64,000 nt of DNA. It comes from Amycolatopsis sp. A133. Its GTDB lineage: Bacteria; Actinomycetota; Actinomycetes; Mycobacteriales; Pseudonocardiaceae. How positions within the stretch are numbered: position 1 is the stretch's first letter; each line of letters begins with the position of its first letter. The position numbers were made by a program, and so were the translations under genes. The stretch covers positions 62,001 to 126,000 of the forward strand of contig NZ_JAVHJU010000038.1 in the NCBI RefSeq assembly GCF_031082405.1. The letters are read 5' to 3'. Shown piece by piece: positions 17,059 to 25,462 of the stretch. A model generated the notes under the pieces. It saw nothing but the letters and a program-made list of their open reading frames with translations, was not told the DNA's origin and ran no database searches.

Positions 17059-17706
17059 TCAGTCCAGCGTCGCCACGAAGCGGCTGACCGCCTCCATCGT
17101 GAAGCGCTGCACGTACTTGCCCGACGGCGCCACCGACGCCAGCCGGTAGAGCGGGCGCTCGGCCACGCCGGATCCGCGCGCCTCCGCCTTCAGCTCGGCG
17201 ACCAGCAGCTCGCCGAACACCAGGCCGTTCGCCTCGGTGTTGTTCATCAGTGCGTTCGCGAGCTTCCGCAGCTGCAGGATGCCCAGCTCGCGTCCGCCGG
17301 TCCCGGAGAACACGGCGAGGTCGACCTTCGCCACCTTGCCCCGCTGCCCGGCGTTGACCAGCAGGCTCACCGTGCGGTTGCCGCGGACGTCGCCGATGAC
17401 GAGGTCGAGGCGGGTCGCGGTCACCAGGTCGACGCGGCGCAGCCCCCACGTGCGCACGAGCAGCGTCGAGCCCTCCAGCCAGACGCGGCGGCGGATGCTC
17501 ACCGCCATCACGTACAGCAGCGGCAGGGCGATCACCAGCGCGACGACCAGGCCGGTCACCGTGCCGCCGATCAGGCCGGCGATCCCGCCGAACGCCGCGG
17601 CGACGATCACCACGCCGATCAGGCCCGAGATCCCGCGGCGGCGACGGCCGCGCGGGTCCTCCTCGAACAGCGCCACCCGCTCGGACGGCTCCTGCGCCAT
17701 GCTCAC
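17059..17706 (-). CDS. Small two-helix membrane protein of unknown function
   Basis: A 215-residue protein with an Arg-rich N-terminus (EEDPRGRRRRGISG), two adjacent membrane helices (about 30-75) and a C-terminal soluble domain. That domain starts RRVWLEGSTLLVRTWGLRRV and resembles a PH-like membrane-associated domain. The GTG start overlaps the stop of the upstream glyoxalase II-like gene as GTGA; an ATG two codons later is an alternative. A 15-base tandem duplication (17042-17071) covers its stop codon and leaves a second in-frame stop five codons on. I do not recognise a named function. Confidence 0.7.
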   Translation of the reverse strand: MSMAQEPSERVALFEEDPRGRRRRGISGLIGVVIVAAAFGGIAGLIGGTVTGLVVALVIALPLLYVMAVSIRRRVWLEGSTLLVRTWGLRRVDLVTATRLDLVIGDVRGNRTVSLLVNAGQRGKVAKVDLAVFSGTGGRELGILQLRKLANALMNNTEANGLVFGELLVAELKAEARGSGVAERPLYRLASVAPSGKYVQRFTMEAVSRFVATLD

Positions 17707-18269
17707 GCCCCCGTCCCGGCGAGGAACGGGTTGCCCGCGCGTTCCCGGCCGATCGTCGTCGCCGGGCCGTGGCCCGGCAGCACCACCGTGTCGTCCGGGA
17801 ACGCCGCCAGCAGGTCCCGCACCGCCTCCGCCACGTCCCCGCGGCCGATCGACCCGGCGAACAACGTGTCGCCGGTCAGCGCGAGCCGGCCGCCCTCGGC
17901 CGTCCGCAAGCCGAGGACCACCGATCCCGGGGTGTGGCCGGGCACGTGCCGGACGTCGATGTCCAACCCGGCGAACGCGCCCGGCTCCAGCGGCACGCTG
18001 GCGCCGTCGTACAGCGGAGCGTCGGCGGGGTGCAGGTGCACCGGGACGCCGTGCTCGGCCGACAGCTCCGCGGCCGAAGCGACGTGGTCCGGGTGCCCGT
18101 GGGTGGCCAGCAGCGCCGACGGCACCAGCCGGTGCTCCTCGAGCGCGGTGGCCAGCGGCGCGGCCACCTCCTGCCCCGGATCGACGACCACGCACGGCCC
18201 GCCGGCGGCTTCCGCCAGCAGGTAGCAGTTGGCCTGCAGCGGGCCGCTGCCGAACCCGACGACGAGCAC
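17703..18269 (-). CDS. Glyoxalase II-like metallo-beta-lactamase-fold hydrolase
   Basis: A 188-residue single-domain hydrolase. The zinc motif THGHPDHV is followed by HVPGHTPGSV and a later GDTLF and VLPGHG, the full set of metal ligands of the short (YcbL-like) glyoxalase II group. The probable substrate is a thioester such as S-lactoylglutathione or its mycothiol equivalent. The GTG at 18269 is preceded by GGAGG with a six-base gap; the in-frame sequence further upstream lacks similarity. It lies divergently next to the cyclophilin gene, as Rv2581c and Rv2582 do in M. tuberculosis. Confidence 0.82.
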   Translation of the reverse strand: MLVVGFGSGPLQANCYLLAEAAGGPCVVVDPGQEVAAPLATALEEHRLVPSALLATHGHPDHVASAAELSAEHGVPVHLHPADAPLYDGASVPLEPGAFAGLDIDVRHVPGHTPGSVVLGLRTAEGGRLALTGDTLFAGSIGRGDVAEAVRDLLAAFPDDTVVLPGHGPATTIGRERAGNPFLAGTGA

Positions 18270-18418
18270 CGAACGCCTCCCCGGACATCCGCGCCGGATG
18301 GCGCCGATCACGATCGGGTTGAGACTAGCGGGCCCTGTACATGGTCCTCACAGGCTGTGCCCATACACTGCCGCTACCTCAGACGTGTGACACGAGCGGA
18401 AACCTGGGAGGGTACGGG

Positions 18419-19294
18419 GTGGCGACCAACCAGCAGCGCCGCGAAGCTGCGAAGCGCAAGCTCGAGAGGCAACTCGAGCGCCGATTGGAGCAGCAGAAGC
18501 GACGCCGGATGATCGGGGCTGGTGTGGTCGGTGTGGCCGTCCTCGTCGTCGCCGGTGTCGTCGTGTGGATCGTGAGCGCGAACAGCGGCGACAGCACCAA
18601 CGCCGCGGCGTCGTCGTCCTCGGCCGCCCCGCCGCCGACCGATCTCCAGATCCCGACGCAGCGCACCGCGCTGCCGAAGCGGGCGACCCCGCTGCCGAAC
18701 CCGACGACGTGCGACTTCAAGGCCGACGCGACGGGCAAGGCGCCGAAGAAGGTGAACGCGCCCGACGGCAAGAACGTCCCGTCGACCGGCACGGTGAACG
18801 TGACGCTCAAGAGCACCGCGGGCGACATCCCGCTGACGCTCGACCGCGCGCTCGCCCCCTGCGCGGTGCAGAGCTTCATCAGCCTCGCCAAGCAGAACTT
18901 CTACAACGACACCATGTGCCACCGGCTCGGCACCGAGGGCTTGCAGATGCTGCAGTGCGGCGACCCCGCGGCCACCGGCGACCCGACCACCGACGGCCAG
19001 GGCGGCCCCGGCTACACGATGCCGGACGAGGCGTTCCCGGAGATCAAGTACGGGCGCGGCATCCTCGCCATGGCGAAGACGCAGGCCCCGAACTCCGGCG
19101 GCAGCCAGTTCTTCATGGTCTACGGCAACGCCGACGGCCTCCCGGCGGACTACTCGGTGTTCGGCAGCATCAGCGACGAGGGCCTGAAGGTGCTCGACGC
19201 GGTGGCGAAGGCCGGCATCGCGAACCCGAACCCGCAGGACGGCACCGGAGCGCCGACCAAGCAGGTCAAGTTCACCGGGGTCACCGTCCAGTAG
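18419..19294 (+). CDS. ppiB: Membrane-anchored cyclophilin-type peptidyl-prolyl isomerase
   Basis: A 291-residue protein. A highly charged N-terminus (RREAAKRKLERQLERRLEQ) is followed by one membrane helix (about 36-56), a Ser/Pro linker, and an external cyclophilin domain from about 120. The domain keeps CHRLGT, GPGYTMPDEAFPEIKYGRG, LAMAKTQAPNSGGSQFFM and YSVFGSI. It would catalyse proline isomerisation in exported proteins. The GTG at 18419 has GGGAGGG six bases upstream. The gene is equivalent in position to Rv2582 of M. tuberculosis. Its stop overlaps the next gene by one base. Confidence 0.9.
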   Translation: MATNQQRREAAKRKLERQLERRLEQQKRRRMIGAGVVGVAVLVVAGVVVWIVSANSGDSTNAAASSSSAAPPPTDLQIPTQRTALPKRATPLPNPTTCDFKADATGKAPKKVNAPDGKNVPSTGTVNVTLKSTAGDIPLTLDRALAPCAVQSFISLAKQNFYNDTMCHRLGTEGLQMLQCGDPAATGDPTTDGQGGPGYTMPDEAFPEIKYGRGILAMAKTQAPNSGGSQFFMVYGNADGLPADYSVFGSISDEGLKVLDAVAKAGIANPNPQDGTGAPTKQVKFTGVTVQ

Positions 19295-20076
19295 TGGCGC
19301 TGTCCCGCATCGAGCTGAACGGGGATCCGCTCGGCCCGGACGCCGCGCTCGCGGGAATGGTCTCCTACGGCCACTTCACCGCGATGCAGGTCCGGGACGG
19401 GCGGGTCCGCGGGCTCGCCTTCCACCTCGAGCGGCTGGCGGCGAGCACGCGGCTGCTGTTCGGCACCGACCTCGACGTCGAGCTCGTCCGCTCCTACGTC
19501 CGGCGGGCGGTCGCGGGCGAACCCGCGCTCTCGGTCCGGGTCGTCGTGTTCCCGCGGGCGTTCGACGAGCCGATGACCCCGGAGATCCTGGTCCGGACGG
19601 GGCCGCCGCGCCCGCCCGACCCGGCGCCGCTGCGCCTGCGGACCGTGCGCTACGAGCGCGATCTGCCGCAGGTGAAGCACCTCGGCACCTTCGGCCTGAT
19701 CCACGAATCCCGGCAGGCCCGCCTGGCCGGCTTCGACGACGCGTTGTTCGTCGACCGCCAGGGCCGGATCAGCGAGGCGTCGATCTGGAACGCCGGTTTC
19801 CTCGCCGGGGACACGATCGTGTGGCCGGAAGCCCCGATGCTGCCCGGGATCACGATGCTGGTGCAGCAGGAAGCGCTGCGACGGCTCGGCGTGCCGCAGG
19901 AGCGGCGCGAAGTCCGGCCCGCCGACCTGCGTGACTTCGACGCCGTCTTCCTGACGAATTCCGAGACGCCGGGCCGTGCGGTCGCCGCGGTCGACGATCT
20001 CGTGCTGCCGCCCGCGGACCGCGCGGTGGAGCTGCTCGCCGAGGCGTACGAAACCGTGCCGCCGGACAAGATCTGA
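19294..20076 (+). CDS. Class IV PLP-dependent aminotransferase
   Basis: A 260-residue fold-type IV enzyme. The PLP lysine is in DLPQVKHLGTFGLIHESRQA (Lys about 128). DDALFVDRQGRISEASIWNAGF and the phosphate-binding LPGITM follow. Relatives include branched-chain and D-amino acid aminotransferases and aminodeoxychorismate lyase; the sequence alone does not decide among them. The GTG at 19294 shares one base with the cyclophilin stop TAG, so the two are likely co-transcribed. Confidence 0.82.
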   Translation: MALSRIELNGDPLGPDAALAGMVSYGHFTAMQVRDGRVRGLAFHLERLAASTRLLFGTDLDVELVRSYVRRAVAGEPALSVRVVVFPRAFDEPMTPEILVRTGPPRPPDPAPLRLRTVRYERDLPQVKHLGTFGLIHESRQARLAGFDDALFVDRQGRISEASIWNAGFLAGDTIVWPEAPMLPGITMLVQQEALRRLGVPQERREVRPADLRDFDAVFLTNSETPGRAVAAVDDLVLPPADRAVELLAEAYETVPPDKI

Positions 20077-20152
20077 ACCGCGTCCGCACCGGCCCCGTGT
20101 AGAGGGGCAACACCGCCTGACCCGCCGGGGTCGCCGGGGAGAGGTGCCGACG

Positions 20153-20968
20153 ATGGTCGAAAACCGGGTTCCCGCGGTCCGCCGCGTCCTCGGGCGGGCC
20201 GGTCAGGCCGGCTGCGCCGGCGTCCTCTTCGCCGTGCTCGCCGGCGGCCCCGCGTTCGCGCAGAGCGATCCCCCGCCACCGGCGCCGGTCAAGTACTTCA
20301 TCGTGCCGCACGCCGACAACCCGGAGGACATCACGCTGTTCAAGATCGCCGAGCGCGCGCTCGGCGACGGGCGGCGCTTCCCGGAGATCTTCCGGCTCAA
20401 CCAGGGCAGGCTGCGGCCGGACGGCACGCCGTTCACCGATCCGGCGGCGATCGAGCCCGGTCAGGTGCTCCAGCTGCCCGACGACGCCGCCCCGGAGCCG
20501 GGCGTGCAGTTCGGCCCGCTGCCGTCGGCCCCGCCCGTCACCCCGGCCGCGACGCCCGCTCCTGCCGAAGAGACGTCCGGTCTCGGCGTCGGGCTGGCTT
20601 CGGCCGTCAGCGGCTCCGGTGGCCTGCTCACCGGCCTGCTCGCCGGGCTCTGGTGGCGGCGGCGCCCGCAGCTGCTCCCGCCGTCGCCGTTCGAACCGCC
20701 CGCGCGCGAGGAGGAGGACTTCGCCTCCGGTTCGGTCAGCGGCACCCTGCCGCTGCCGATCGTGGTCCCCGAACCGCGTCCGGACGTCGTGCTGCGCCCG
20801 GAGCCGATCACCTCCGAGCTCGCGATCATCGTGCTCGACACGGCCGAAAACCAGGTGATCGCCGCGGTCCGGCCGGGCTCGCGGTTCCACTTCCGGATCG
20901 GCCCGGAACCCGACTTCGCGGACAGCTCGACGGTGCTCGTGGTCGACGGCGACGGGAACGCCTCGTGA
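20153..20968 (+). CDS. Secreted or membrane LysM-like protein
   Basis: A 271-residue protein. A signal peptide (AGCAGVLFAVLAGGPAFA, cleavage about 36) precedes a LysM-like region (YFIVPHADNPEDITLFKIAE to EPGQVLQLP, about 47-107). A Pro/Ala linker, one membrane helix (about 145-170, ending in WWRRRP) and a cytoplasmic beta-rich tail follow. LysM domains bind peptidoglycan, so the protein may link the cell wall to the inner face of the membrane. ATG at 20153, with GGGGAGAGG about nine bases upstream. No partner is evident. Confidence 0.7.
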   Translation: MVENRVPAVRRVLGRAGQAGCAGVLFAVLAGGPAFAQSDPPPPAPVKYFIVPHADNPEDITLFKIAERALGDGRRFPEIFRLNQGRLRPDGTPFTDPAAIEPGQVLQLPDDAAPEPGVQFGPLPSAPPVTPAATPAPAEETSGLGVGLASAVSGSGGLLTGLLAGLWWRRRPQLLPPSPFEPPAREEEDFASGSVSGTLPLPIVVPEPRPDVVLRPEPITSELAIIVLDTAENQVIAAVRPGSRFHFRIGPEPDFADSSTVLVVDGDGNAS

Positions 20969-21063
20969 CCTCGGGATGTGCGTGCCGGGTCACTCTGCGC
21001 TGAACGGATCAACCGGCGCCGGAACACTGGCCATCGGGCGGCCGGGCCCGCGATAGTCGTCTC

Positions 21064-21627
21064 ATGACCTGGGATCCGTTCGGCACCGTCGGGAAAGCGC
21101 TGTGGATCGGCGGCGCTCCGTGGACCGGGAAGTCCACCGTGGCGCGGCTGCTGGCCGAGCGGCACGGCCTGACGACCTACCACCACGACGACCGGGCCCG
21201 GCCCGGCACCCCGCTGCCGGACGACCTCCCGGCCGGCGACCAGCTGACCGCGATGATGGCCGAGTTCGGGCACCGCTTCCGCTGCGCCGTCGACGACCTG
21301 CGCGCGCTGACCTCGCCGCGCCCGATCGTCGCCGAAGGCCGGGGCCTGCGGCCGGAACTGGTCGCCCCGCTCGTGGACTCCCCCGGCCGCATGGTGGTGC
21401 TCGTGCCGACCGAGCTGTTCCGCCAGCACCAGCTCCGGCACCGGCCGGACGGACCCGCGATCCCGGTGCAGCGCACCCGGCTGACGCGCGACCGGATGCT
21501 CGCCGCCCACGCCGTGCGGGCGGCGCGGGACCTGGGCATCCGCGTCATCGAGATCGACGGCAAGCTCGACCCGGCCGGCGTCACCGACGTCGTCGCCGAG
21601 CACTTCCGCGCCTACCTCGACGCCTGA
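21064..21627 (+). CDS. P-loop kinase-like protein
   Basis: A 187-residue protein with Walker A GGAPWTGKSTVARLLAE near the N-terminus and a HHDD motif after strand 2. The overall size and layout match small-molecule or nucleoside kinases of the AAA_33/shikimate kinase type. The lid region RHRPDGPAIPVQRTRLTRDR is Arg-rich, as expected for phosphate binding. The substrate cannot be read from the sequence. It ends eight bases before the convergent crotonase gene and appears to be transcribed alone. Confidence 0.65.
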   Translation: MTWDPFGTVGKALWIGGAPWTGKSTVARLLAERHGLTTYHHDDRARPGTPLPDDLPAGDQLTAMMAEFGHRFRCAVDDLRALTSPRPIVAEGRGLRPELVAPLVDSPGRMVVLVPTELFRQHQLRHRPDGPAIPVQRTRLTRDRMLAAHAVRAARDLGIRVIEIDGKLDPAGVTDVVAEHFRAYLDA

Positions 21628-21634
21628 AGGCCGG

Positions 21635-22414
21635 TCAGCGGAAGGTGAACCGCGGCGGCCGCCGCTCGAGGAACGCGGCGACGCCTTCCGCGTAGTCCTC
21701 GCCGTGCAGGGCATCGGCGCGGATTTCCTCGACCTCGGCGTCCGGGGTTTCCTGCCCGGCGACGATCTTTTCGATGATCCGGTTCATGCCGCGGACGGAC
21801 GCCTGGGAGCGCGAGCACAACGTCTCGACGAAGGCCAGCGTCGAGGTCTCGAGGTCACCGGCCGGGAAGACGTCGTTGAGCAGGCCGATTTCGCGGGCGC
21901 GGGAGGCCGTGATCAGCTCGCCGGACAGGAGGAAGTACTTGGCGTGGGCCGGGCCGACGAGCGAGACGAGCTGGCGCGTCGAGTCGAAGTGGTAGACGAT
22001 CCCGAGCTTCGCCGGGGTGATGCCGAACCGCGCGCCGCCGGCGCCGAACCGGAAGTCGCAGGCGACCGAGATCTGGCAGCCGCCGCCGATGCAGTTGCCC
22101 TGGATCATCGCGACCGACGGCTTCCGCATCGCGGTGAGGGCGGCGACCGCGCCCTCGACGGCCTTGTCGTAGCTCGCCGCACCTTCCGCCGTGGTGCGCA
22201 GCTCCCCGAACTCGCTGATGTCGGCGCCCGCGGAGAAGTGCTCGCCGGCCCCGGCGATCACCAGCACCTTCAGCGCCGGGTCGGCCTCCACCCCGGCCAC
22301 GACGTCCGGGATCGCCGACCACATGCCGTAGGTGATGGCGTTCATCTTTTCCGGCCGCGTCAGCGTGAGGCGGGCGACTGCACCGTCGCGCGTCAGGTCG
22401 AATCCGTCGGTCAT
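21635..22414 (-). CDS. Crotonase-fold (enoyl-CoA hydratase/isomerase family) protein
   Basis: A 259-residue crotonase fold: RLTLTRPEKMNAI, then the CoA-binding HFSAGADISEF, then the oxyanion segment GNCIGGGCQISVACDFRF. The two hydratase glutamates are not present: the first position is Gln (GGGCQ) and the second region reads FGITPAKLGIVY. It is therefore unlikely to be a simple hydratase. Other crotonases catalyse isomerisation, decarboxylation or hydrolysis. ATG at 22414; a GTG three codons earlier is possible. It is convergent with the kinase gene and divergent from the next hydrolase. Confidence 0.78.
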   Translation of the reverse strand: MTDGFDLTRDGAVARLTLTRPEKMNAITYGMWSAIPDVVAGVEADPALKVLVIAGAGEHFSAGADISEFGELRTTAEGAASYDKAVEGAVAALTAMRKPSVAMIQGNCIGGGCQISVACDFRFGAGGARFGITPAKLGIVYHFDSTRQLVSLVGPAHAKYFLLSGELITASRAREIGLLNDVFPAGDLETSTLAFVETLCSRSQASVRGMNRIIEKIVAGQETPDAEVEEIRADALHGEDYAEGVAAFLERRPPRFTFR

Positions 22415-22487
22415 GAACCGCACCCTAGCTTCTCGCCCTCAGCGAAACCGGCGGTGTGTGACGCGGTCGGGTGGTTAGTTTGGGGCC

Positions 22488-23321
22488 ATGGCGACGATCG
22501 AAGTGGACGGGACCGCGTTCGGCTACGACGAGGCGGGAGAGGGGCCCGCGGTCGTGCTGCTGCACGCCGCACTCGGCGACCGCCGGATGTGGGACGCACA
22601 GTTCACCGAGCTCGCCGCCACCCACCGGGTGATCCGCTACGACCGCCGCGGTTTCGGGGAGACCCGCGGTGAGAACGGCGAACACGCCCACTACGAGGAC
22701 CTGCTGGCCTTGCTCGACGCCCGGGGGATCGAGCAGGCCGCGCTGGTCGGGGCGTCGATGGGCGGGGCGTGCGCACTGGACGCCACGCTCGCCGCGCCGG
22801 AGCGGATCACCCGGCTCGCCCTGCTCGGCTCCGGCCTGACCGGCCACGTCTGGCCGGACCACATGCTGGCGGACTTCGCGCGGCTGGGGGCCGAGGCTGT
22901 CCCCGCCGACCGGTTCGCCCGCTACCAGGCCCGGGAAGGCGACGTCGACCCGGCGGACGTCCGGGCCATGGCCGAAGCCAACATCCGGTACCTGGTCGCG
23001 GGGCCGGACCGGGACGTCTCGGTCCTGCCCCCCGCCATGGTCGCGCGGGTACGGGAAATGTGCGAGCAGGTGTACCGGCACGACTGGACCACTCCACAGT
23101 GGACGGAACGGATCCCGGACACCCGGCACCGGCTCGCCGAGATCACCACGCCCGCCCTGGTGGTGATCGGGACGTCGGACGCGCGGGGGCTGGTCGAGCT
23201 GTCCGCGCACCTGGCGGAATCGTTGCCCCGCGCGGAACTCGTCGAGCTGGCCGACACCGGGCACCTGCCGTCGATGGAACGGCCGGACGAGGTGAACGCC
23301 CTGCTGCGGAAGTTCCTCTAG
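22488..23321 (+). CDS. Alpha/beta hydrolase
   Basis: A 277-residue alpha/beta hydrolase. The oxyanion region is VVLLHAALGDRRMW and YDRRGFGET. The nucleophile elbow is LVGASMGGACAL, with an acid in VVIGTSDARG and the His in DTGHLPSMERP. The catalytic triad is therefore complete, and the substrate is unknown. The TAG stop shares CTAG with the stop of the convergent small gene at 23318, a four-base overlap. Confidence 0.83.
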   Translation: MATIEVDGTAFGYDEAGEGPAVVLLHAALGDRRMWDAQFTELAATHRVIRYDRRGFGETRGENGEHAHYEDLLALLDARGIEQAALVGASMGGACALDATLAAPERITRLALLGSGLTGHVWPDHMLADFARLGAEAVPADRFARYQAREGDVDPADVRAMAEANIRYLVAGPDRDVSVLPPAMVARVREMCEQVYRHDWTTPQWTERIPDTRHRLAEITTPALVVIGTSDARGLVELSAHLAESLPRAELVELADTGHLPSMERPDEVNALLRKFL

Positions 23322-23659
23322 CCGAAGATCTTCTGCACCTGCTCGGAGATCTTGGCGACCAGTTCGGAGAACTGCGCCAGCCCGCCCAGCAAGCCCTTGA
23401 CCTTCTCCCAGCGGCTGCGCACCACGGCCGGCTCCGCGGCCTCGCCCTCGCGCAAGTCGGCCGCCAGGTCGGTCAGCGTGTCCTCCAGGACCTCCTGCTT
23501 GGCGAGGTCCCCGCCGCGCACCTCGGTCGTCAGCCGCTCGACCAGTCCGAGCAACGACGAGACCGCGGTTTCCGCGCCGCCGGCTTCGACGCCGGTCTGG
23601 GTGATGCGGCCGGAGTTGTCGCCGCCGATGCTGACCTTGTTCGTGATGCGGTGGCCCAT
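23318..23659 (-). CDS. Small protein with an N-terminal GDN-ITQTG motif, partner of the upstream membrane protein
   Basis: A 113-residue protein not assigned to a family. Residues 9-23 read VSIGGDNSGRITQTG, closely matching VTIRGDNRGPITQTG near the C-terminus of the membrane protein encoded just upstream (16-base gap). The middle is helical and acidic. The last 30 residues (WEKVKGLLGGLAQFSELVAK onward) form an amphipathic helix with hydrophobic spacing. The paired motif suggests that the two products contact one another or assemble through it. It shares CTAG stop bases with the hydrolase. Gene reality is supported by strong codon bias and the shared motif. Confidence 0.7.
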   Translation of the reverse strand: MGHRITNKVSIGGDNSGRITQTGVEAGGAETAVSSLLGLVERLTTEVRGGDLAKQEVLEDTLTDLAADLREGEAAEPAVVRSRWEKVKGLLGGLAQFSELVAKISEQVQKIFG

Positions 23660-23675
23660 CAGGTGTCCGTCCTGG

Positions 23676-25319
23676 TCAAGCGGCCGGGGGCCGCGGGCGG
23701 GCGGGGCGCGGGGTGCGCAGCCCGGTCTGGGTGATCGGCCCGCGGTTGTCGCCGCGGATGGTGACGTCGTTGTTGATCACGACCGCCGCCTGCTCTTCGA
23801 ACTTCGCCGTCGAGAAGCCGGCGTCGCCGAGGAGCTTGCCGATGGCCGGCAGGAGCCGGCTTTCGATGATCTTCTCGTAGCGTTGGATGTCGACGAGCTG
23901 GAAGTAGTCGGTGAACAGGTTCACCGAAGCGAGTTCGCGCAGCGTGCTCGCGGCGCCGTAGCGGTCCGGGTCCAGGACGCCGGGTTCGCGCTTCGGCTGC
24001 CGGATCCACGACGCGAGGTTCGAGATCCGCCTCGGCAGGCTCGCCGGCATTTCCAGCCAGGCCAGCAGGCCCTGGCCGAGCGGGCGCAGCGAGTCCGGCC
24101 GCATCTTGTCCACCACGCGGTACTCGGCCCGGATCGGCGGCAGCATGAACGGCGTCCACTCGACGTACAGCGTCGTGTCGTCCACCGCGACGTGCAGGAA
24201 CGTCGTGAGCACCAGGTCCCGGTCCCAGGTCTCCACCTGGAAGGTCAGGTAGTAGCGCGCCCACTCCTTCGGTTCCGTGCGGAGCCGGGCGACGTCGGCC
24301 GCGGTGAGCCGGGTGTGCGGCGGGCGCTCGATGTCCGGCAGGTAGGCGGCGGCTTCCGGCTCGCCGAGGTGGTCGACGAGCTCCGTGGCCGGGGTGAACA
24401 CCGCCTCGGTCACGGTCAGCCCGCCGAGCCGGTGGTCCGGCGAAAGCGCGTTCGCGTGGCGGAGGTCCGCGATCGCCGCGCGGATCCCGTCGTACAACGC
24501 CTCGGTCGTCAGCTTCGGCCGGCCTTCGCCGTCCTCGAGCCGCTCCAGCGGGATCGCCATCGACCAGGCGTCACGGCGGAAACCGGCGCCGACGAACGGG
24601 TTGTACCCGCGGTACACCACCAACGGCGCCCCCGGCGCCTCGGTGGGCGCCGCACCACCCTGGTAGCGGGCGAGCTGGCCGCGGAAGTCTTCGGTGAACA
24701 GCCCGGTGAGGCTGCCGCCGCCGTCCGCGGCCCCGCCGAACCGCTTGAAGCGCGTCGTCAGCAGGTTCCACAGGGACCAGCGCTCGATCGTCACGGCCAC
24801 GCACACGACCACCGCGAGCACGAGACCGATGACGGTCCGGGCGGTGTCGCCACCCGGAGAATCGTCGTAGTCGTAATCGACGTCGTAGCGGTAGGGGGAG
24901 GAGTACCGGCTCCCGGAGCCGAAGATCTCGTCCGAATAGGACAGCAGCAGCCAGGCGACGACGATCGCCACGCCGAGCACGACCACCGTCTTGGGGTTGA
25001 TCCCCTTCTCCAGCACGGACGCGCTCTTCCCCGCTCGCGCGGCGACGAGCACCAGCGACAGCACGATCCAGCCGTAGAGCAGGGGGTTGTCCCACAACAG
25101 CCCGATGACGACGGCCATGAGCAGCACCAGCAGCCCGTCGAAGTTCTTCCGGCGCGCCCGCGCCCGGACCGCCTCGGTGAGCACGCGACCCGCGTCGAGC
25201 CCCGGTGACGGCGGGACCGGACGGGTGGGCTCGACGAGGAACTCGGTGATGGCCCGCTTGCTGTAAGCGGGATCGAGGTAGGACGCCGCGCACAGGTAGC
25301 GCGTGGTGTCGTCGGCCAT
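23676..25319 (-). CDS. Four-helix membrane protein with a C-terminal GDN-ITQTG motif
   Basis: A 547-residue protein. Two adjacent helices (about 60-98), a third (about 112-130) and a fourth (about 162-185) surround an acidic Tyr/Asp-rich loop (YRYDVDYDYDDS). The following roughly 330 residues are soluble and contain GYNPFVGAGF and ARYYLTFQVETWDRDLVLTT. The C-terminus has VTIRGDNRGPITQTG followed by a Pro/Arg tail. I do not recognise a family. ATG is preceded by AAGGGGGCGG. With the small downstream gene it forms a two-gene unit inserted between backbone genes. Confidence 0.72.
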   Translation of the reverse strand: MADDTTRYLCAASYLDPAYSKRAITEFLVEPTRPVPPSPGLDAGRVLTEAVRARARRKNFDGLLVLLMAVVIGLLWDNPLLYGWIVLSLVLVAARAGKSASVLEKGINPKTVVVLGVAIVVAWLLLSYSDEIFGSGSRYSSPYRYDVDYDYDDSPGGDTARTVIGLVLAVVVCVAVTIERWSLWNLLTTRFKRFGGAADGGGSLTGLFTEDFRGQLARYQGGAAPTEAPGAPLVVYRGYNPFVGAGFRRDAWSMAIPLERLEDGEGRPKLTTEALYDGIRAAIADLRHANALSPDHRLGGLTVTEAVFTPATELVDHLGEPEAAAYLPDIERPPHTRLTAADVARLRTEPKEWARYYLTFQVETWDRDLVLTTFLHVAVDDTTLYVEWTPFMLPPIRAEYRVVDKMRPDSLRPLGQGLLAWLEMPASLPRRISNLASWIRQPKREPGVLDPDRYGAASTLRELASVNLFTDYFQLVDIQRYEKIIESRLLPAIGKLLGDAGFSTAKFEEQAAVVINNDVTIRGDNRGPITQTGLRTPRPARPRPPAA

Positions 25320-25410
25320 GCCGCCCCCTTGTCAGGCGGGGCCCCGCGCGCCGGACAGCCCGCTCCCCGCAATTTGCGGAAGGTATCATGCAGGCGGCGG
25401 AAAGCGGCAC

Positions 25411-25431
25411 CGCATTTCCGGCCGGAATGCG
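25411..25431 (-). terminator. Hairpin after the LuxR gene
   Basis: CGCATTTCCGG and CCGGAATGCG form a near-perfect inverted repeat with one extra T, about 30 bases beyond the LuxR stop on the minus strand. It would separate the LuxR gene from the membrane protein gene that starts at 25319. Confidence 0.5.
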
Positions 25432-25462
25432 ACCGATATCCCTTCGTGCCCGGCCGGAATCG

